DNA of 64,000 bases from JAKZVK01 sp965248255 (GTDB lineage: Bacteria > Acidobacteriota > Terriglobia > Bryobacterales > UBA6623), in the NCBI GenBank assembly GCA_965248255.1, contig CBDFIW010000001.1, positions 496,001-560,000 of the forward strand, written 5' to 3'. The notes beneath the pieces are model-generated. The model made no database searches, was not told the origin of the DNA, and saw only the letters and a program-made list of their open reading frames with translations. The position numbers and the translations under genes were made by a program. Below, piece after piece: positions 44,648 through 53,815 of this stretch. The first letter of the stretch is position 1; each line of letters opens with the position of its first letter.

Positions 44648-45505
44648 TCATGCCCCCACCTCCACCGCACCCGCCCCGCGGCGCAGCTGCCGCTCGAATT
44701 CCGCCGGCGGCCGATACCCCAACGCCGAGTGCAGCCGTCGCTGATTGTAGGTCCGCTCCAGGAAGTCACCGATCCGTGCCTGCGCGTCGGCCAGGTCGCG
44801 ATACTCGCTGCGATCCACTTCCTCGCCCTTGAGCGTTCGGAAAAAGCTCTCACGGCGCGCGTTGTCGTAGGGGTTCCCCTTCCGACTCATGCTGATCCGA
44901 ATCTGATGCTGGGTGAGCAACTGCGTATAGGCCTGGCTAGCATACTGCACGCCGCGGTCGGAATGATGCACCAGCCCTGGCCGCACCCGCCGCTTCGCCA
45001 GCGCCATCTGCAGCGCCGCCAGCGGCAGCGTGTGATCCAGGCCCGTTCCCAGCTGCCAACCGATCACCCGCCGCGAATAAGCGTCCAGCAACACCGCCAG
45101 ATAGAGGAACTCCTCGTTGAACCGGATGTAGGTGAGGTCTCCCACCCACAGCTGATTCACCCCGTCCAGAGCCAGCGTCGGCGCCAGGTTCGGGTACACC
45201 GCCAGCCCGTGTTGCGCATCGCTCGTCACCACAAACTTGCGTTTGAGCCGGCACAACAAGTTCTGTTCCCGCATCTGGCGCTGGACCCGCTTGCGGCTCA
45301 CTCGCCAACCTTGTCGCCCGAGCTCTTGGCGGATGCGCCGGCTGCCATAGCTGGGCCATTGCAGCGCCAGCTTGCGGATCTGGCGACGCAGTGGGGGCTC
45401 TGGCTCGGCGGGCTGCGACGCACTCGGTCGGCGGTAAAAACCGGCCCGGCTCAGCCGCGCTAGTTCGCACATCCTCTGCACCGTCAGCTTCGTCGCCCCG
45501 CTCAC
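44648..45505 (-). CDS. IS3-family transposase OrfB (integrase core)
   Basis: 285 residues from the GTG that overlaps the orfA stop. N-terminal HTH_21-type region (LSRAGFYRRPSA, YGSRRIRQELGRQGW, SRKRVQRQMREQNLL), then the rve core: Asp in LWVGDLTYIRF, Asp in VHHSDRGVQYAS, Glu in YDNARRESFFRTLKGEE. Ends with the usual HSALGYRPPAEFE. All catalytic residues are present. Confidence 0.9.
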   Translation of the reverse strand: MSGATKLTVQRMCELARLSRAGFYRRPSASQPAEPEPPLRRQIRKLALQWPSYGSRRIRQELGRQGWRVSRKRVQRQMREQNLLCRLKRKFVVTSDAQHGLAVYPNLAPTLALDGVNQLWVGDLTYIRFNEEFLYLAVLLDAYSRRVIGWQLGTGLDHTLPLAALQMALAKRRVRPGLVHHSDRGVQYASQAYTQLLTQHQIRISMSRKGNPYDNARRESFFRTLKGEEVDRSEYRDLADAQARIGDFLERTYNQRRLHSALGYRPPAEFERQLRRGAGAVEVGA

Positions 45506-45846
45506 TTCCTTCTCGATCTGTTCGTAGACGTTGCGCCGCCAGGCAGAGCCCGCAGCAGGCGCTGTTCCTCGACACGCTGCCAGGCTCGCTTTAAAAAATC
45601 GATCTCCATGGCCTGCTGGCCGATCTTGCGTTCCAACTCGGCCTCGCGGCCGGGCGGGGGACGCTTTTGGCCCTGGCCGGAGAAGGCGCGCTCACCCTGC
45701 GTGCTCAACTCCCGCCGCCAACGGCGCACATCACTGGGATCCATCTCCAGTGCCCGGGCCACTTCGTTGACCGACTCCCCCGCCTCGATGCGCCGCAGCG
45801 CCGTCAACTTGAACTCCCTGCTGAACTTCCTACGAGACTTCTTCAT
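45502..45846 (-). CDS. IS3-family transposase OrfA
   Basis: 114 residues from the ATG of MKKSRRKFSREFKLTALRRI, an HTH_Tnp_1 protein (GESVNEVARALEMDPSDVRRWRR) with a leucine-zipper-like tail (REAELERKIGQQAMEIDFLKRAW). The GTGA overlap with orfB suggests translational coupling. Confidence 0.88.
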   Translation of the reverse strand: MKKSRRKFSREFKLTALRRIEAGESVNEVARALEMDPSDVRRWRRELSTQGERAFSGQGQKRPPPGREAELERKIGQQAMEIDFLKRAWQRVEEQRLLRALPGGATSTNRSRRK

Positions 45847-46063
45847 GACTCCAGTTTCTCCTTTCGCTGTACGAAAGGGGTTAACTGGCTGTCTCAAATC
45901 CTGGGTCCATTCCAAAGCCGAAACCCAGGGTTCAGGATCCCTAAACCAATCCAGCCCTGAAAGGGCGATGGAGAAGTTTACGAGGCGACCCGCGCGGCCT
46001 GCGGCAAGTCGAGGGGGGCGTTGTTCACAATGTGACGGCCGAACGGCGAAACCTGGCCTGTTG

Positions 46064-46642
46064 CTAATAGTTGAACTTGACGCCGAGCTCCTGCTCGACT
46101 TCAGGGGTTGCCACCATGTCGATGGCGTCCCAGGGGCAGCCGTCAAGGAAGATGTCGTCGGGACCTTTGGCGATACACTTCTTGCAGCCGATGCAAAGCT
46201 GGTAGTCGACTTCAATGCGGCCGAAGGGCGGGTTCTCTTCGTCATCCACCCAGAACATGCACTCCTCGACCGGGCAGTAGGTGATACAGACCGGCGAGCC
46301 GGCGCAGCCGGTGCAGTTCTCGTTGATCACGGCCAGCAGGGGCGGTTTCTTCTTGCGCTGGTTTGTGAGGCCCTCCGACCAAGGCCACGACTTGGTGAGT
46401 CCCAAGTCCACTGGGATCTTCGGCTCGGCGGGAGGTTTGGGTTTGGGCCTCGGTTTGGCCTCGACCGGCGGCGGAGCGGTTTCTTGGCCGTTGGTAACGG
46501 CCTCGCCGCCACTGTCGGGCTTGGCCGCGGCCGGTGCTTGTGGCGTGGCGGCCCCCGGCGACGGTGCAGACGCTGCGCTCTCCGGGGTAGCGGGCTGAGG
46601 GAGTTCGCCGCCGTTGGGCGCGGCAAGAGATTCGTCGGACAT
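46064..46642 (-). CDS. Ferredoxin with two 4Fe-4S clusters and a Pro/Ala-rich N-terminus
   Basis: 192 residues from ATG. Residues 1 to ~85 are low-complexity Pro/Ala/Glu-rich. Residues ~105-175 carry NENCTGCAGSPVCITYCPVEEC and DYQLCIGCKKCIAKGP with a later DGCPWDAIDM; together these provide the cysteines for two 4Fe-4S clusters with an insertion in the second half. Likely a cytosolic electron carrier. The low-complexity tail is unusual for a ferredoxin and may be a tether. It is divergent from the 2-hydroxyacid dehydrogenase with an IS630-B copy between them. Confidence 0.85.
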   Translation of the reverse strand: MSDESLAAPNGGELPQPATPESAASAPSPGAATPQAPAAAKPDSGGEAVTNGQETAPPPVEAKPRPKPKPPAEPKIPVDLGLTKSWPWSEGLTNQRKKKPPLLAVINENCTGCAGSPVCITYCPVEECMFWVDDEENPPFGRIEVDYQLCIGCKKCIAKGPDDIFLDGCPWDAIDMVATPEVEQELGVKFNY

Positions 46643-46787
46643 AGAGTCCGATTATATCAGCGACCCGCTTCTCTTGGACTCGACTCTGGCCCGTGCGGGA
46701 CCCGAGTAAGGTGAAGCGCGGGCTTGGCCCTCGCGTTTCCGCAGGCTTGACACCGTCATTCTGATCGTGTCCCAATCAGACGATCTA

Positions 46788-47952
46788 GTGTAGGGCACCA
46801 TAAATAATGTAACTTATATTGGCTTCCCATCGTCTCTATTAACAGGAGGCATGGGATGCGAAGAGCACAACCAGTAACTTTGAACACAGCGCAATGCAAG
46901 CAGTTGGACCGCTACGCGCGCGGCCGCCAAGTCGCCGTTCGTCTCGCCCTGCGAGCCAGGATTGTCCTGCTGGCCGCCGACGGTCTCGAGAATAAGCAGA
47001 TCGCCGCACAGCTCGGTGTCTCGCGGCAGTTGGTGGCCCGCTGGCGCACGCGCTTTCTCGAAAGCAGCATCGCCGGCATTGCAAAAGACGCCCCACGGCC
47101 CGGTCGTAAACCTGCCGTCTCGAAGCAGAAAGTACAGCAGATCATCCACAAGACCACCCGCGAGAAACCGTCCGACGCCACCCACTGGAGCCGCCGCACC
47201 ATGGCCGCCGCGGGCCGGCGTCAGCGCTTCCACCGTGGGACGGATTTGGCGCGCCCATGGCCTCAAGCCCCACCGCGTCAAGACCTTCAAGCTCAGCAAT
47301 GACCCGCGTTTCGCCGAGAAACTCGACGACATCGTCGGACTCTATCTCAATCCGCCTGAGCATGCTCTGGTTCTCTCGCTCGATGAGAAGTCCCAAATCC
47401 AAGCCCTCGATCGCACCCAGCCCGGCCTGCCGCTCAAAAAGGGACGCGGCCAAACGATGACCCACGATTACAAGCGCAACGGCACGACCACCCTGTTTGC
47501 GGCGCTCAACAGCCTTGACGGCAGCGTGATCGCCGAGTGCATGCCCCGACACAGCCACCAGGAATGGCTGCGCTTCCTGCGCTTAATTGACCGCCGCACT
47601 CCCAAGGACAAACAGCTTCATCTCATCGTGGACAACTATGCCACCCACAAGCATGCCGCTGTGAAGCGTTGGCTCGATCGTCACCCGCGCTTCCACATTC
47701 ATTTCACCCCGACCTCGGCGTCGTGGCTGAACATGGTCGAGCGATTCTTTCGCGATCTCACCGTCAAGCGCCTGCGCCGCGGCGTGTTTCGCAGCGTGGA
47801 CGAGCTCGTCGCCGCCATTGACGACTACATCGCCCAGCACAACGGGCATCCCACGCCCTTCATCTGGACCGCGACCGCCTCCGACATCCTCGAGAAAGTC
47901 AAGCGCGGACGTGCCGCCCTGCATAAGGTGCAATCTGCTTGACGCACTACAC
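46788..47952 (+). mobile_element. IS630-family element, type B, copy 3 (1165 bp)
   Basis: Flanked by TA in CTAG at 46786-46787 and 47953-47954. The left end carries one change in the inverted repeat (GTGTAGGGC for GTGTAGTGC). Extra G at about 47213. The right junction falls inside the ribosome-binding site of the next gene. Confidence 0.92.
46856..47942 (+). pseudogene. IS630-B transposase, frameshifted (copy 3)
   Basis: As copy 2, but the frame is broken by an extra G (GCGGGCCGGCG) rather than an extra C, at the same place inside the second HTH. The HTH half (148 codons) and the catalytic half (from GVSASTVGRIW) are in different frames. Otherwise the protein sequence is unchanged. Confidence 0.85.
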
Positions 47953-47965
47953 TAGGAGATTCACC

Positions 47966-48934
47966 ATGCCGTTCGAAGGCCGAGTCAATATCGTCGTCCC
48001 CGGAGATTACCCGGTTCAAATCGCCGGGTCGCCACATCTCGAGAAGTTGAAGCCCTACGGCGGTGTCGTTCTGTTCTCGGACCGCCCGCCATCCTCGGCG
48101 GAGAAGGTAAGGCGCGTCGAAGAGGCCGAAGTCATCATGAACACGCGCGGCGCGGTCACTTGGGGAGAGCAAGAATTCAAGCACTTACCGAAGCTGAAGC
48201 TGATCTCGATCTGTTCGATCGGCACCGATATGATCGACCTGGTCGCGGCGCGAGAACGGGGAATCACTGTTTGCCATCTGCCGGGCCGCACAGCCCCTGT
48301 CGTTGCGGAGCACATCTTCGGGATGATGTTCGCTTTGTCCAAACGGGTCGCGTTTTTCACCGCGGAGATGAAGGCCGCAGGTTGGCCGCGCAAGAACAAC
48401 GTCATGCTGCAGGGCAAGGTGCTGGGCGTGATCGGCACGGGCTCCATCGGCGCCGACATGGCCCGTCTGGCGCGGGCGATCGGTATGGACGTCGTGGCCT
48501 GGACTTTCAACCCGTCGCCCGAACGCGGTGAGAAGCTCGGCGTTCGCTACGTCGAGTTGGACGAGCTACTCGAGACCTCGGATGTCGTGAGCCTGCACGT
48601 CGCTGTTTCCGATCAGACGAGAGGGATGATCGGGAAGCGGGAGCTAGGCCTGATGAAACCCGGGGCGCTGCTGGTGAACGGAGCCCGAGGTGCGATCGTA
48701 GACACTGCGGCTCTGGTCGAGGCGTTGCACTCAGGTCACCTCGGCGGAGCGGCGGTGGACGTTTACGAACAAGAACCGCCGCCAGCAGACCATCCGCTCT
48801 TCGCCTGCGAGCAAGTTATCCTCACACCGCATTGTGCCGACATGACGCCCGAAGGGGTGGAGCTGCTGAACAGCGGCGTCGTCGAAAACGTGATCGAGTT
48901 CCTCGAAGGACGGCCGCAGAACCAGGCGACATAG
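47966..48934 (+). CDS. D-isomer-specific 2-hydroxyacid dehydrogenase
   Basis: 322 residues from the ATG of MPFEGRVNIVVPG, preceded by TAGGAG. NAD-binding domain with VLGVIGTGSIGADMARLARAIGMDVVAW (GxGxxG), catalytic Arg in LLVNGARGAIVDTAAL, Glu in AAVDVYEQEPPP and His in VILTPHCADMT. Oxidises or reduces a D-2-hydroxy acid such as phosphoglycerate or glycerate; exact substrate open. The IS630-B right end lies 13 bases upstream and supplies the TA of the ribosome-binding site, so transcription now must start in or cross the IS. Confidence 0.9.
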   Translation: MPFEGRVNIVVPGDYPVQIAGSPHLEKLKPYGGVVLFSDRPPSSAEKVRRVEEAEVIMNTRGAVTWGEQEFKHLPKLKLISICSIGTDMIDLVAARERGITVCHLPGRTAPVVAEHIFGMMFALSKRVAFFTAEMKAAGWPRKNNVMLQGKVLGVIGTGSIGADMARLARAIGMDVVAWTFNPSPERGEKLGVRYVELDELLETSDVVSLHVAVSDQTRGMIGKRELGLMKPGALLVNGARGAIVDTAALVEALHSGHLGGAAVDVYEQEPPPADHPLFACEQVILTPHCADMTPEGVELLNSGVVENVIEFLEGRPQNQAT

Positions 48935-49205
48935 CGAGCGCGCCACACAGCGGCGAATGTAGGGGCACGGCATGCCGTGCCCGGTTGTGACGAGAGCCTG
49001 GTGCCAGCACGCTGTGCCCCAGCCTTACACCCGCGTAGTGAATCGTACTGAGAGCAGCTTGAGCGAACCGTGGCGTAAGGCTCCAGCCTGCCGAGTCCCG
49101 ATTCTTCGGGACTCAGGCCCGCGAGCCGCCTCGCTGCTCTCCCTACTGAGCATCACCCGGTGCTTCCGACTCGGTTCGGGAACGTGGGCACAGCATGCTG
49201 TTCCC
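48935..49205. other. Repeat-rich intergenic region between convergent genes
   Basis: No gene. It contains the palindromes at 48963 and 49186, plus a hairpin with nine-base arms GAGTCCCGA/TCGGGACTC near 49098-49119. Convergent transcription from both sides suggests that some act as terminators, although no T-run follows. Confidence 0.55.
48963..48982. repeat. Perfect 20-bp palindrome, GTAGGGGC-type repeat
   Basis: GGGCACGGCA followed by its exact reverse complement, preceded by GTAG. A relaxed copy (GGGCACAGCATGCTGTTCCC) lies at 49186-49205 in inverse orientation, and a partial one near 49010. Confidence 0.7.
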
Positions 49206-51857
49206 CTACTTTGCCCCGGTGTAATGGATTGCGTTGAAAAGCAACTTGAACGTATTGTGCGACTGCGCCCGGTGCTGCGGCCGGAACGCGATCAACACAA
49301 CCCGCCCCTTTTTGTAGGCGACCTCCGCGGCCGCAATGCGGTCGTAGAGGTGCTCCGGACCGCGCATCCAGCCGCTCTGCAAAGGGTTGGTGCCGGGATA
49401 GCGCGCGATCACCTGTAGATCCGTAAAGCTGAATCCCGGCACCGGCTCGAGCGCCGCATTGTTCTTGAACACCACCGTGGCTTCGTCCGGCATGCCGTGG
49501 GCCACCGGGTGTTGCGGATCGACCAGCACCCGCAAAAACGAACCGGGACACGAGAACTCCTCCCGCTCGACGCCTTCCAGCGCGTTCTTCAGCGGTAACT
49601 CGAACGTCCGCAGCGCGAACTCCGTCGAATCACCCATCGTGATCAAGGTTCCGCCCGCGGCCACGAACTCCTTGAGCGCCGCCCGACCCTCGGAACCGAT
49701 CCCGCCGCGGTACTCCTCGGGAACCGACTTGCTGTCCCTGCCTTCGACGATGCTCTTCTCATTGCGGTCGCCTGGCAAGATGATCGCGTCCCAGCGTTCC
49801 AGCAGTCCGCCTTGCCGGATGTCCGCGTTATGCGCGGGCGCAAACCCGAACTCGTGCTGCTCGAGTAGCCAGCGCGTCCAGCCCTCGTCCATCGAGGCCG
49901 TCCACGGCTGATAGAGGGCGACGCGGGGTTCGGTGAGCTGCCACGTGTCGAGGTCAGGCGGTGATGACAAGCCTTGGCCCGCGAGGCCCAACTCTTCCAC
50001 GATGGCTCTTGCTCGGCCGGCCGGCACACCGCGAACCCAGAGCGTCCCCGCCGGATAGCGCCCGCCCTCCACCTCGGCCTCCCCCCTCAGCCTGTACACC
50101 TCGGCTCCCTGTTTGAGGAAGCGATTGACGGCGGTCGCCACGTGGTTGGGCCCGGGACGAACCAGGAATCCATGCTTGCCGACCGCCCCGGCGAAGCGGC
50201 CCCGCGGATGCGGAACCTCGTCGAGCAACTCCAGTGACGCCTCGAAGGGTTCCTCGACCCGAATTCTAGTGACACCCATTTGCAGAGGCATCGTCCAGGT
50301 CGTGGTGTCGTAGGGCTGTGCCCTCATGGCGCCGAGCGGCAGGTCTTTGGGGTCGGGGTAGTCCTGCTTTTCCAGCAGATCCTTCACGTAGTTGCGGAAC
50401 GGTTGTGCCATCGAAATGACGTAGGTGCCGGCCGCGTAAGATTGACCATCCGCGGTGAAATCGTCCTTGGCTCGCTGGATCTCGACACCGTTATGGTCGA
50501 GCGCCTCCAGCAACTGATACACCGCCCCCGGGTCATGCTGCTCCTGAGGGAAGACGTAGGCAGAAGGTTTGCCTTCCTTGCCCTCGTCGATCGCCTGCTT
50601 GCCCAGCCGAATATGGTTTTCGATCACCTGTACGCGGTTGTTCGCGGCGGTCTCGAACAGGGCATAGGCGATCACGAGTTGGCGCTCGATGATGTCGGCG
50701 AGCGTCCACTTGCCGCCCAGCCACGGTCGTGGATAGTTCACCAGTGGCACAACGTTACTCGGCGCCGGACGTGGCGCGTTGGGGTCCTTTTCCCGCTTCT
50801 TGATCCAATCCTCGGCAGTGTAGGCGTCGTCGGGCTTCTGACGCAGTTCCGCCTTCTCTTGATAAACCGGGCTCGCCAGGTTCGCACTGGCAACTTCCGT
50901 CAGCAGACCGAGGATGTTGTGGAACCACGCCGCCCGAATGAAACCCCCTTGCCACCAGCTCGTGTAGTTGATGTTGTAGCCGATGCCCGAGAACCCGGCT
51001 TCGTGCAGCCTCGCGAACATCGACAAGCCGAACTGCCCCATCTCCGACCAGATGATCGGGTTGACGTTAGGGTTGATGGGGTTGGTGAACGGCGGAACGA
51101 AAACCCGCATCCCGGCATTGCCCATTTGATGCTGGTCAAGGTAGACCTGCGGGAACCAGTCCTGGTAGAGCACCTTGTTCATCAAGCGTGCCTCGACCTG
51201 GGTCATCAGAAAGGCGTCGCGGTTGTTGTCGTGCCCGGTGTAGGGGTGATAGATCCCAGGCAGCGGCGACCAGACGTGGTCGGAGCCCTTCACGCGGTTG
51301 TTCCAGTCCGTCACCATGATCTGGCCGTCGGGGTTAAACGACGGAACTAACAGCAGCACGACGTGGTCGAGCACATGGCGTACCCACGGCGAATCCTCAG
51401 TCGCGAGACGATGCAGAACCTTGAGCGCCATCTGCGAGGAGGCGATTTCAGTCGAGTGGATGTTGCAGGTCATCAGAGCGACGACCGGTGAGTTCCAGGG
51501 CAGGTGCTCGATCTGTTCGGCGCTGAGCTGCCGGGGGTCGGCGAGGCGATGCTGGTTGGCTTGGATCTCGTCGAGCCGCGCCAGGTTCGAGGGCGACGAC
51601 ACCGTGGCCATGATGAACGGGTTGCCGTTGGTCGACTTGCCCAAGTCTTCGACGAGGACCCGGTCGCTCGCGCCGGCGACGGTACGGAAGTATTCGACGA
51701 TCTTCTCCCACCGCAGCAAGTTGCCGTCGGAACCGATCGGGAAGCCTGCAAACTCGTCGGGCGTGGGCGGGGTGGCAGCCTGAACCGGGATGACCGGTAG
51801 TAGCAGGCCGAAAACGAAAAGAAGCGTGAGGAGTAGTGGATGGATTCGCTTGGTCAT
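49206..51857 (-). CDS. Secreted M14-family zinc carboxypeptidase-like protein
   Basis: 883 residues. Signal peptide LLLTLLFVFGLLLPVIPVQA. The peptidase domain (~40-400) has TCNIHSTEIASSQMA (HxxE zinc ligands), LLLVPSFNPDG, TGHDNNRDAF, YLDQHQMGNAGMRVF (third His region) and LGLLTEVAS (catalytic Glu). A long C-terminal part includes a ThuA/GATase-like region (GRAALKEFVAAGGTLITMGDSTEFA). Probably degrades peptides or modified peptides outside the cell. The ATG start is clear. Large M14 proteins of this layout are common in this phylum. Confidence 0.88.
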   Translation of the reverse strand: MTKRIHPLLLTLLFVFGLLLPVIPVQAATPPTPDEFAGFPIGSDGNLLRWEKIVEYFRTVAGASDRVLVEDLGKSTNGNPFIMATVSSPSNLARLDEIQANQHRLADPRQLSAEQIEHLPWNSPVVALMTCNIHSTEIASSQMALKVLHRLATEDSPWVRHVLDHVVLLLVPSFNPDGQIMVTDWNNRVKGSDHVWSPLPGIYHPYTGHDNNRDAFLMTQVEARLMNKVLYQDWFPQVYLDQHQMGNAGMRVFVPPFTNPINPNVNPIIWSEMGQFGLSMFARLHEAGFSGIGYNINYTSWWQGGFIRAAWFHNILGLLTEVASANLASPVYQEKAELRQKPDDAYTAEDWIKKREKDPNAPRPAPSNVVPLVNYPRPWLGGKWTLADIIERQLVIAYALFETAANNRVQVIENHIRLGKQAIDEGKEGKPSAYVFPQEQHDPGAVYQLLEALDHNGVEIQRAKDDFTADGQSYAAGTYVISMAQPFRNYVKDLLEKQDYPDPKDLPLGAMRAQPYDTTTWTMPLQMGVTRIRVEEPFEASLELLDEVPHPRGRFAGAVGKHGFLVRPGPNHVATAVNRFLKQGAEVYRLRGEAEVEGGRYPAGTLWVRGVPAGRARAIVEELGLAGQGLSSPPDLDTWQLTEPRVALYQPWTASMDEGWTRWLLEQHEFGFAPAHNADIRQGGLLERWDAIILPGDRNEKSIVEGRDSKSVPEEYRGGIGSEGRAALKEFVAAGGTLITMGDSTEFALRTFELPLKNALEGVEREEFSCPGSFLRVLVDPQHPVAHGMPDEATVVFKNNAALEPVPGFSFTDLQVIARYPGTNPLQSGWMRGPEHLYDRIAAAEVAYKKGRVVLIAFRPQHRAQSHNTFKLLFNAIHYTGAK

Positions 51858-52093
51858 GGGCCGCTGTCGATTCTAACAGCAAGGCCGTTCAAGAGTCGCC
51901 CCTAATCCGTCGGTAAGGTCCCGCACCTACGGACGGATCTGGGGAGGTGGCCACGGTTCTTCGTCCGGATCGGTACAGACGGTATGATGGTGGCCACACG
52001 TCCTGGGAAGCCCGACGAGACACAGATCCGGGCCGCGCAACTTTACGGGCACGACCTGTCGTGCCCTTGCTTTTGCTGGCCGGCAACCGAACC
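51858..52093. other. Divergent intergenic region between peptidase and sulfatase
   Basis: 236 bases with no gene. Holds an inverted repeat at 52047-52066. Promoters for both neighbours must lie here; none is convincing by eye. Confidence 0.4.
52047..52066. repeat. Inverted repeat of the GGGCACG type
   Basis: Arms GGGCACGAC and GTCGTGCCC around CT. Similar to 48963 and 33965. It lies 28 bases before the sulfatase start codon and could form a leader hairpin. Confidence 0.6.
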
Positions 52094-53644
52094 ATGCCTG
52101 ATCGCACTCGCAGAGATTTTCACCGTGTGTTGGGCGGCGCTGCTTCGGCGGTGGCTGCCGCTTCGGCCCAGGTGTCGGCGACCGCCGGCTCGCGTCCCAA
52201 CATCGTGTTCATCTGTTCCGATCAGCACAGCTATACATACACCGGCTATGCCGAGCACCCGCTGGTCAAGACCCCCCACCTTGACCGCATCGCCCAAAGC
52301 GGGGTCACGTTCAGCGACACGTATTGCGGCAGTCCAGTCTGCGTCCCCGGACGGGCGTGCTTGATGACTGGCATGTATCCGTCCGACTGCAACTCCTTCT
52401 GCAACTCGACCGTGTGGGACGGCAGCCACCCAACCTGGGGGACGCGGCTGCGCAAGACCGGGTACGAAACGCGTGCCACGGGCAAGCTCGATTTGAACCC
52501 CGATTTCGACATCGGCTTCACAGAGATCAACACCTCGCACGGCCACCGCCACCGGCCCGACATCACCTCGCTTTTCCGGCGTCCGGTCGGCTACCGAATG
52601 AACGAGCGGACGAACGTCAATGGTAGTCCCCGCGACAACCGCCATGGCGACGCCTCGCGGACGAAAGTCACCCTCGACTTCGTCCGTAACGAAGCGCCGG
52701 GACTCGAGCGGCCGTGGGCGCAGTACGTCGGCTTCCTCCAGCCCCACCCGCGATTCGTCGCGCTGCGGAAGTATTGGGACCTCTACCCGCTTGACGAGAT
52801 CGACCTGCCCCAGATCCCCCCGGGCCATCTCGAAGGACAGCATTTGGTTTTTCAAGAGCTGCGGCGCTTCAAGCGCGTCGCCACACCCATTCCGGAAGAG
52901 CGCATCCGCCGGGCCCGCGCGGGCTACTACGGCATGATCACCGAGATGGACGAATACATCGGGCAGCTCTGGGATGCGCTGGACGAGACCGGCCAACTCG
53001 GGAACACCGTTTTCATCTATACGTCCGATCACGGCGAGTCGCTCGGCGATCACGGCCTCTGGTACAAAAACAATCTCTATGACGACGCGGCCCGGGTGCC
53101 GTTGGTGATCGCCGGTGCCGGATTGCCGAAAGGGGAGACGATCAAAACGACGGTCGCGCACGTCGACTTGGTGGCGACGCTGCTTGATTGGGCCGGCGCC
53201 GACGGCGGCGACGAGCTTCGCGGACAGACCCTTCTGCCGATGATCGAAGGCCGATCCGGGAGCGCGCCGGCGTTCGCCTACAGCGAGTCACACTCGGAGG
53301 GCAACACAATGGGTGGGTTCGTAATCCGCAAAGGCGACTGGAAGTACATCCACTTCACCTGGTACGACGACCTGCTGTTCAACGTAATCGAGGACCCCGG
53401 CGAGTTCCACAACCGCATCGATGACCCGCACACCCAGAGCGTCGTTCGGGAGTTACGGCAGATTCTCCACAGCCAAGTGGACCCAGAGGAAGTCACCCGG
53501 CGCGCCTTTGCGGCTCAAGAGAAGATGCTGGCGAAGTTCGCCCGCGAGAACACCGAAGACAAGCTAGCCGCGATGTTCAAAGGCCGCATGGGCGAAGGCC
53601 TGGCGAGGTCGCTGGCGGCCAAGGCGAAGGCCGACGTGAGCTGA
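52094..53644 (+). CDS. Sulfatase (formylglycine-dependent), Tat-exported type
   Basis: 516 residues from the ATG of MPDRTRRDFHRVLGGAASA, a twin-arginine signal. Sulfatase fold: RPNIVFICSDQHS (metal-binding Asp), the active-site motif CVPGR in GSPVCVPGRACLMTG (Cys converted to formylglycine, CxPxR), THLRTGY-like WGTRLRKTGY, TVFIYTSDHGESLGDHGLWYKNN (Asp/His metal ligands), and a C-terminal subdomain with FAYSESHSEG. Removes sulfate esters, probably from sulfated glycans. The Cys-type site needs a formylglycine-generating enzyme encoded elsewhere. Confidence 0.92.
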   Translation: MPDRTRRDFHRVLGGAASAVAAASAQVSATAGSRPNIVFICSDQHSYTYTGYAEHPLVKTPHLDRIAQSGVTFSDTYCGSPVCVPGRACLMTGMYPSDCNSFCNSTVWDGSHPTWGTRLRKTGYETRATGKLDLNPDFDIGFTEINTSHGHRHRPDITSLFRRPVGYRMNERTNVNGSPRDNRHGDASRTKVTLDFVRNEAPGLERPWAQYVGFLQPHPRFVALRKYWDLYPLDEIDLPQIPPGHLEGQHLVFQELRRFKRVATPIPEERIRRARAGYYGMITEMDEYIGQLWDALDETGQLGNTVFIYTSDHGESLGDHGLWYKNNLYDDAARVPLVIAGAGLPKGETIKTTVAHVDLVATLLDWAGADGGDELRGQTLLPMIEGRSGSAPAFAYSESHSEGNTMGGFVIRKGDWKYIHFTWYDDLLFNVIEDPGEFHNRIDDPHTQSVVRELRQILHSQVDPEEVTRRAFAAQEKMLAKFARENTEDKLAAMFKGRMGEGLARSLAAKAKADVS

Positions 53645-53815
53645 CACGCGCACACGTGGCGCACGGCCCGTGGCGTGCCGAGCCAAGCCGTGCTCGGCTC
53701 TTGTACCGCACCCACCGAACCCCCTCCAGAGGCCGACACTCGTGCCGACCCGGGCGCTCAGGTGGCTTGGGAGACGACACGATAGCCGCGGCACGTCTCG
53801 AAATCCGCGCGGCAG

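Larger units (their letters stand above)
44399..45908 (-). mobile_element. IS3-family element (about 1.5 kb)
   Basis: Terminal inverted repeats begin GGACCC and continue GAGACA..CAGTTAACCCC at both ends (44399-44431 and 45877-45908). Encodes orfA and orfB with overlapping GTGA. A 249-base non-coding stretch separates the orfB stop from the left end, long for an IS3 element. No target duplication is obvious. The outer flanks (44330-44398 and 45909-45980) look like two halves of one structured repeat. Confidence 0.75.

Noticed and set aside
50280..51350. A 356-codon plus-strand open frame
   Set aside because: Antisense to the M14 peptidase with no recognisable motif.
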